Below are positions 24,216-26,918 of a DNA stretch of 26,918 nt, piece after piece. The notes under the pieces were generated by a model. The model was not told the origin of the DNA, searched no databases, and saw nothing but the letters and a program-made list of their open reading frames with translations. How positions within the stretch are numbered: position 1 is the first letter of the stretch; each line of letters opens with the position of its first letter. Source of the stretch: a bacterium. GTDB lineage: Bacteria > 4484-113 > JAFGCY01. Location of the stretch: positions 1 through 26,918 of the forward strand of contig JADZFO010000013.1 of NCBI GenBank assembly GCA_020849855.1, written 5' to 3'. The translations under genes were made by a program, and so were the position numbers.

Positions 24216-24224
24216 TGCAATAAT
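24216..24224 (+). promoter_or_regulatory. Extended -10 giving a leaderless lipoprotein start
   Basis: TGC-AATAAT (24216-24224) is an extended -10-like element. It ends 6 bases before the GTG at 24231, which has no Shine-Dalgarno. Transcription would begin at the start codon. Confidence 0.4.
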
Positions 24225-24230
24225 CCCAGC

Positions 24231-24698
24231 GTGACAGTGACACGTCTCTTCACCTTCCGCCGCACTGTGCTGCTGCTGGCCCTGCTGGCCTGTGCTGGCC
24301 TGAGCGCCTGCAGCGGCCAACGTACGCCAGAGCTGCAGTCGCCGGTGCTGGTGGTCAGCGGTCTTTTCGTCAGCCAGGAAGAGGTCGGTCCTCTTGGACG
24401 CCTGACCCTGAACCTGCTGCGCCGCGAGGACACCTTCACCATTTATGACGCGACACTCAGCGGCGAGGAAGGCGGTGAGCTGGGCGAGGATGACGGCGTC
24501 GGCACCCTTGGTAACAGCCATCTGATCCTGAACTTCGACCGTGGCACCACGGATGACTACTACTTCCAAGGCCAGGTCAGCATGGACGGAGATCTGCCGG
24601 ATACGCTGGTTGGCACCTTTGTCTTCCCGGACCAGACCGAGCAGCTGAGCGTCACTTTCGATTACACCGGCCCGGCCATCCCTGAACCAGAGGAATAG
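24231..24698 (+). CDS. Small lipoprotein of unknown function
   Basis: A 155-residue exported lipoprotein. The N-terminus has Arg residues, a leucine-rich hydrophobic core and a clean lipobox L-S-A-C, so Cys27 would be lipidated. The mature part is acidic and beta-rich, with GxxxG-free strands typical of a small beta-sandwich or barrel (residues 33-150), and ends in PEPEE. I do not recognise a family. The GTG start at 24231 lacks a Shine-Dalgarno; an in-frame GTG two codons later is an alternative. It follows the CinA-type gene by 30 bases and converges on pth, with 16 bases between the ends and no clear terminator. Confidence 0.65.
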   Translation: MTVTRLFTFRRTVLLLALLACAGLSACSGQRTPELQSPVLVVSGLFVSQEEVGPLGRLTLNLLRREDTFTIYDATLSGEEGGELGEDDGVGTLGNSHLILNFDRGTTDDYYFQGQVSMDGDLPDTLVGTFVFPDQTEQLSVTFDYTGPAIPEPEE

Positions 24699-24714
24699 GC
24701 CCGGGAGTTGCCGC

Positions 24715-25350
24715 CTAGCCGTCCTGGGACCCGGAAGGCCCCGGATCGCCGATCATCCTGAGCGCCGCCTCCCAGTCCATGCCGCCGATCAGCCCTTCCA
24801 GGACATCGGCAGCCCGCACCACGGCCAGATCCAGCTCCAGGCGCTCAGCCTTGCCCGGCTCCTGCAGGACATAATCCGCGCTGTCCATCTGTCCCGGCGG
24901 CTCTCCTACCCCCAGCTTGAGACGGTCAAATTCCTGACCGCCAAGACTGGCGATGATGCTCTTTACCCCGTTGTGCCCGCCGGCGCTGCCCTTGCGGCGC
25001 AGGCGCAGCTTGCCCAGCGCCATTGAGCAGTCGTCATACACAACAATGAAGGGCGTACCAGCCTGGCCCTTGACCCAGGCGCGGATACTCTGGCCGGAGA
25101 GGTTCATGTAAGTTACGGGCTTGATCAGTGCCACGCGCTTCGCATCGTCAAGCGGACCGGGCTGGATGCGCGCATAGGCGGCCTGGCTCTGGTTCAGGCT
25201 GACGGTCTTGAAAGGCTTGTGGCGGCGCAGCAGCTCGTCCAGCACCCACCAGCCGGCATTGTGGCGCGTCGCGGCATACTTCGGGCCGGGGTTGCCCAGG
25301 CCAAAGACCAGGAAGTCCAGCTCCTCGGCGCTTTTGCGTTGAAAAAGCAC
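24715..25350 (-). CDS. pth: Peptidyl-tRNA hydrolase
   Basis: Pth releases peptides from peptidyl-tRNA that drops off the ribosome, recycling tRNA in the cytosol. The chain is 211 residues with this start. The motif GLGNPGPKYAATRHNAGWW at 17-35 supplies Asn20 and catalytic His30. YMNLSG supplies Asn83, VYDD gives Asp106, and GSAGGHNGVKSI at 121-132 is the family signature. I moved the start from the longer reading (25386) to GTG 25350. The short N-terminal MLFQRKSAEELDFLVFGLGNPG-type extension resembles other bacterial Pth proteins, and a TATACT box lies 7 bases upstream. It converges with the lipoprotein gene and is divergent from the STAS gene 180 bases away. Confidence 0.93.
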   Translation of the reverse strand: MLFQRKSAEELDFLVFGLGNPGPKYAATRHNAGWWVLDELLRRHKPFKTVSLNQSQAAYARIQPGPLDDAKRVALIKPVTYMNLSGQSIRAWVKGQAGTPFIVVYDDCSMALGKLRLRRKGSAGGHNGVKSIIASLGGQEFDRLKLGVGEPPGQMDSADYVLQEPGKAERLELDLAVVRAADVLEGLIGGMDWEAALRMIGDPGPSGSQDG

Positions 25351-25357
25351 GGCGGGA

Positions 25358-25363
25358 AGTATA
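25358..25363 (-). promoter_or_regulatory. -10 box giving a leaderless pth start
   Basis: The minus strand reads TATACT from 25363 to 25358, with 7 bases before the GTG at 25350. There is no Shine-Dalgarno, so a leaderless mRNA is likely. Confidence 0.4.
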
Positions 25364-25471
25364 GCGAGCAACGCGGCGCTCAGCACCCCAAATGTTGTAA
25401 AGCCCGGGTGCGCCGGGCCGATAAGCTAAATCAGGCGATCAGCGACCCCGACAGCTTAACTCAGCTTTGTC

Positions 25472-25500
25472 TTGAAATGCAGAGCTATATGGGCTAACAT
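25472..25500 (+). promoter_or_regulatory. Sigma70-type promoter for the STAS gene
   Basis: TTGAAA (25472-25477, one mismatch to the consensus -35), an exactly 17-base spacer, and TAACAT (25495-25500, 4 of 6 to the -10). The start would be near 25507, leaving a leader of about 24 bases with a weak GGAAGAG before the ATG at 25531. Confidence 0.5.
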
Positions 25501-25530
25501 TGGGGGCCGGCTGGAAGAGCCTTTAAAACC

Positions 25531-25887
25531 ATGGTCAGTAGCAGCACCCAAGACGGGATCTTCGTCCTGCACCTCGCGGGCGAGATCAACATCAACAGCC
25601 TGACGGAAACCCGCAGCAAGGTCGATGCTCTGCGCCTCGATCAGTACCCGCGGATCATCGTCAACCTGGAGAAGGTCTCTTTCTTCGACTCCTCGGGCCT
25701 GGGCTATCTTGTGGTGCTGATCAAGCAGGTCAAGCAGAACAACCACCTGATTGTCTTCTGCAGCCCCAACAACCTGGTCAAGCGGCTTCTGTCCACCATC
25801 CGCATTGATAAGTACGTCTCGATTTTTGAAAGCCAGCCGGAGGCCGTTGACTTCCTCAACAGCCAGGTTGTCGCCGAGACGGAATAA
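25531..25887 (+). CDS. STAS-domain protein, anti-sigma factor antagonist type
   Basis: A 118-residue single STAS domain of the SpoIIAA/RsbV kind. It opens with a strand pattern FVLHLAGEININ (11-22). The hallmark FFDSSGLG at 51-58 places the phosphorylatable Ser54 after Asp53, as in SpoIIAA. Such proteins switch sigma-factor or output activity by binding an anti-sigma kinase when unphosphorylated. No kinase, phosphatase or sigma gene lies in the window, so the partner is elsewhere. It is expressed from its own promoter. It ends 3 bases before the convergent end of the degenerate ABC ATPase gene (stop at 25891), with no terminator between. Confidence 0.9.
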   Translation: MVSSSTQDGIFVLHLAGEININSLTETRSKVDALRLDQYPRIIVNLEKVSFFDSSGLGYLVVLIKQVKQNNHLIVFCSPNNLVKRLLSTIRIDKYVSIFESQPEAVDFLNSQVVAETE

Positions 25888-25890
25888 GCG

Positions 25891-26775
25891 CTACTGCACA
25901 AACTCCAGCGCGCTGACACTCACCCCAAGGCCCTCAAGCTCCTGCAGCATTTCGTCGATCGAACCGCTGAGCTGGACGCGCAGCCAGCCTTCGCGCCGGG
26001 CCAGGATGGCGTAGTGCCTGCCGGAAGTCAGCACCATCGGCTGCTCCGCTGCCCCCAGCTTTATCCGCAGCACCCTGCCCCCGCCCTCTGACAGCGCCTC
26101 CTGCTGCGCGGCTCCTGCCACAGGCTGCTCCCGGTCCGGCAGGACTTCCACCGGAAGCGCCCCGGTCAGGCTGTGCAGCTGGGCTTCCTGCGGTATCTCA
26201 CGCAGACTGGCTGATGCCGTGCAGACCACCAGGCTTTCCTGCCGCAGGGCCAGCTCCCGCAGCCAGTCCAGGGCCTGGCGCAGGCTGTCGCCATCCAGGC
26301 GGCTGAGCTGCCCGTCCAGAACGATCAGGCGCCAGCCGCAGACGCAGGCCAGCGCAATCTCCAGCAGCGCGAAATGGCCATCCGGCAGCAGCGCGGCCTC
26401 GGCTTCCGCCGGCCGCGGCACATGCAGCGCCAGGCGTTCAAGCACCGCGCGCAGCTGTTTGCGGCTGCCCAGACCCTGAAGCACAGCGGCGCTGTATTCC
26501 TCCACGGTCTCAAGCTCGGCGAAGTCCGCACGGCCGTCGGCAAAGAAGATACTGCCGCCGTAGATGCCCAGGCGCGGGTAGATCTCATGCCCGTCCAGGC
26601 GTACCTGCCCGCTCTGCGGGCGGCAGAGGCCGGCCATCACCCGCGCCAGCAGGCTTTTGCCGCTGCCCGCCGGGCCGCGCAGGATGTACAGGCCGGGGTC
26701 GGGGAATGCAAGGCTGAAGCCGTCCAGGAGCTGACGGCCCTGAGCACGGAACCCCAGGCCCTGCAGCTCGAGCAT
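25891..26775 (-). CDS. Degenerate ABC-type ATPase domain protein
   Basis: A 294-residue protein with an ABC nucleotide-binding fold in the first 200 residues. Walker A GPAGSGKS (34-41) is intact. Walker B RLIVLD (149-154) is present, but Gly155 replaces the catalytic Glu. The signature is unrecognisable (LLPDGH, 129-134), and the expected H-loop His is missing (VVCTASAS, 183-190). The C-terminal 90 residues form an extra domain ending in IDEMLQELEGLGVSVSALEF, resembling the C-terminal domain of ABC-2 type ATPases. No permease is adjacent. It may bind nucleotide without normal turnover, act in a heterodimer, or be a relic. The ATG has TATAAT 6 bases upstream and no Shine-Dalgarno. The end is 3 bases from the convergent STAS stop. 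Confidence 0.75.
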   Translation of the reverse strand: MLELQGLGFRAQGRQLLDGFSLAFPDPGLYILRGPAGSGKSLLARVMAGLCRPQSGQVRLDGHEIYPRLGIYGGSIFFADGRADFAELETVEEYSAAVLQGLGSRKQLRAVLERLALHVPRPAEAEAALLPDGHFALLEIALACVCGWRLIVLDGQLSRLDGDSLRQALDWLRELALRQESLVVCTASASLREIPQEAQLHSLTGALPVEVLPDREQPVAGAAQQEALSEGGGRVLRIKLGAAEQPMVLTSGRHYAILARREGWLRVQLSGSIDEMLQELEGLGVSVSALEFVQ

Positions 26776-26781
26776 TCAGCG

Positions 26782-26787
26782 ATTATA
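26782..26787 (-). promoter_or_regulatory. -10 box giving a leaderless ABC ATPase start
   Basis: The minus strand reads a perfect TATAAT from 26787 to 26782, with 6 bases before the ATG at 26775. A weak -35-like TTTAGC may lie 16 bases upstream. Confidence 0.55.
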
Positions 26788-26814
26788 GGCGCTAGCTGTA
26801 GTTGCTAAATAGGT

Positions 26815-26918
26815 TGTTCACTCGGGTGACGGCTGAGAGACTGTTGGTTGCGAAGACACCAGTCAAGCCGGAGCACCCGAATGAACATACACAGTTTAGC
26901 GAAAACCACGCCTGCGCA
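26815..26918 (+). mobile_element. 5' end of an IS481-type insertion sequence (runs off the window)
   Basis: A TGTT-beginning boundary at 26815, a short leader and a start codon at 26881 that begins M-N-I-H-S-L-A-K-T-T-P-A resemble the left end of IS481-family elements, whose transposases commonly begin M-N-x-H-x-x-A-x-x-T-P. TGTTCACTCGGGTG (26815-26828) and CACCCGAATGAACA (26874-26887) form an inverted repeat matching at 13 of 14 positions. The exact boundary and target duplication cannot be seen because the right end is outside the window. Confidence 0.45.
26881..26918 (+). CDS. IS481-family transposase, N-terminal fragment (partial at the window edge)
   Basis: The first 12 codons of an open frame continue past the window. 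The ATG has GGAG 7 bases upstream. The visible residues M-N-I-H-S-L-A-K-T-T-P-A match the start of the helix-turn-helix region of IS481-like DDE transposases from memory of that family. No catalytic residue is in the window, so the call is tentative. The start codon lies inside the right arm of the hairpin described for the element. Confidence 0.45.
   Translation, partial: MNIHSLAKTTPA

Overview
The window is a GC-rich bacterial segment from a diderm (Gram-negative-type) organism. It encodes a TolC-family outer membrane protein, a lipoprotein and several exported proteins. I cannot name the phylum from the sequence. The large FG-GAP/ASPIC-UnbV protein, the transglutaminase-like secreted proteins and the mixed translation starts (some with Shine-Dalgarno sites, several with a -10 box only 6-8 bases before the start codon) suggest an uncultured or poorly sampled lineage. 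No stretch longer than 300 bases lacks a gene.

Layout. Bases 1-6125 form an export module: a TolC-like channel, then two overlapping ABC half-transporters whose degenerate motifs complement each other as in a heterodimeric exporter. Bases 6222-10338 carry an anchored alpha/beta hydrolase and two tandem transglutaminase-like exported proteins. The first of these has lost its catalytic residues and the second has kept them. A 132-bp inverted-repeat element sits over the start of the second gene and supplies part of its signal peptide. On the minus strand, 10441-18823 holds a DCC-family thiol protein, a 1236-residue FG-GAP/UnbV protein, tRNA-Ser(GGA), a SAM methyltransferase and a 1042-residue exported multidomain protein. 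Bases 18934-22598 hold rsmD and, divergently, a 956-residue SIR2-like/TPR fusion ending at a perfect intrinsic terminator. Bases 22681-25887 hold a membrane-anchored coiled-coil protein, a CinA N-terminal-type protein, a small lipoprotein, pth and an orphan STAS protein. Bases 25891-26775 encode a degenerate ABC ATPase. The right edge (about 26815 onward) looks like the start of an IS481-type insertion sequence.

Working together. TolC and the ABC pair probably form one export operon, although no periplasmic adaptor is visible. The transglutaminase pair is probably functionally linked. RsmD, Pth and tRNA-Ser are housekeeping. The SIR2-TPR protein is the best candidate for an undescribed NAD-linked sensor/effector. 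It is monocistronic, retains both SIR2 catalytic motifs, and sits among housekeeping genes rather than in an obvious defence island.
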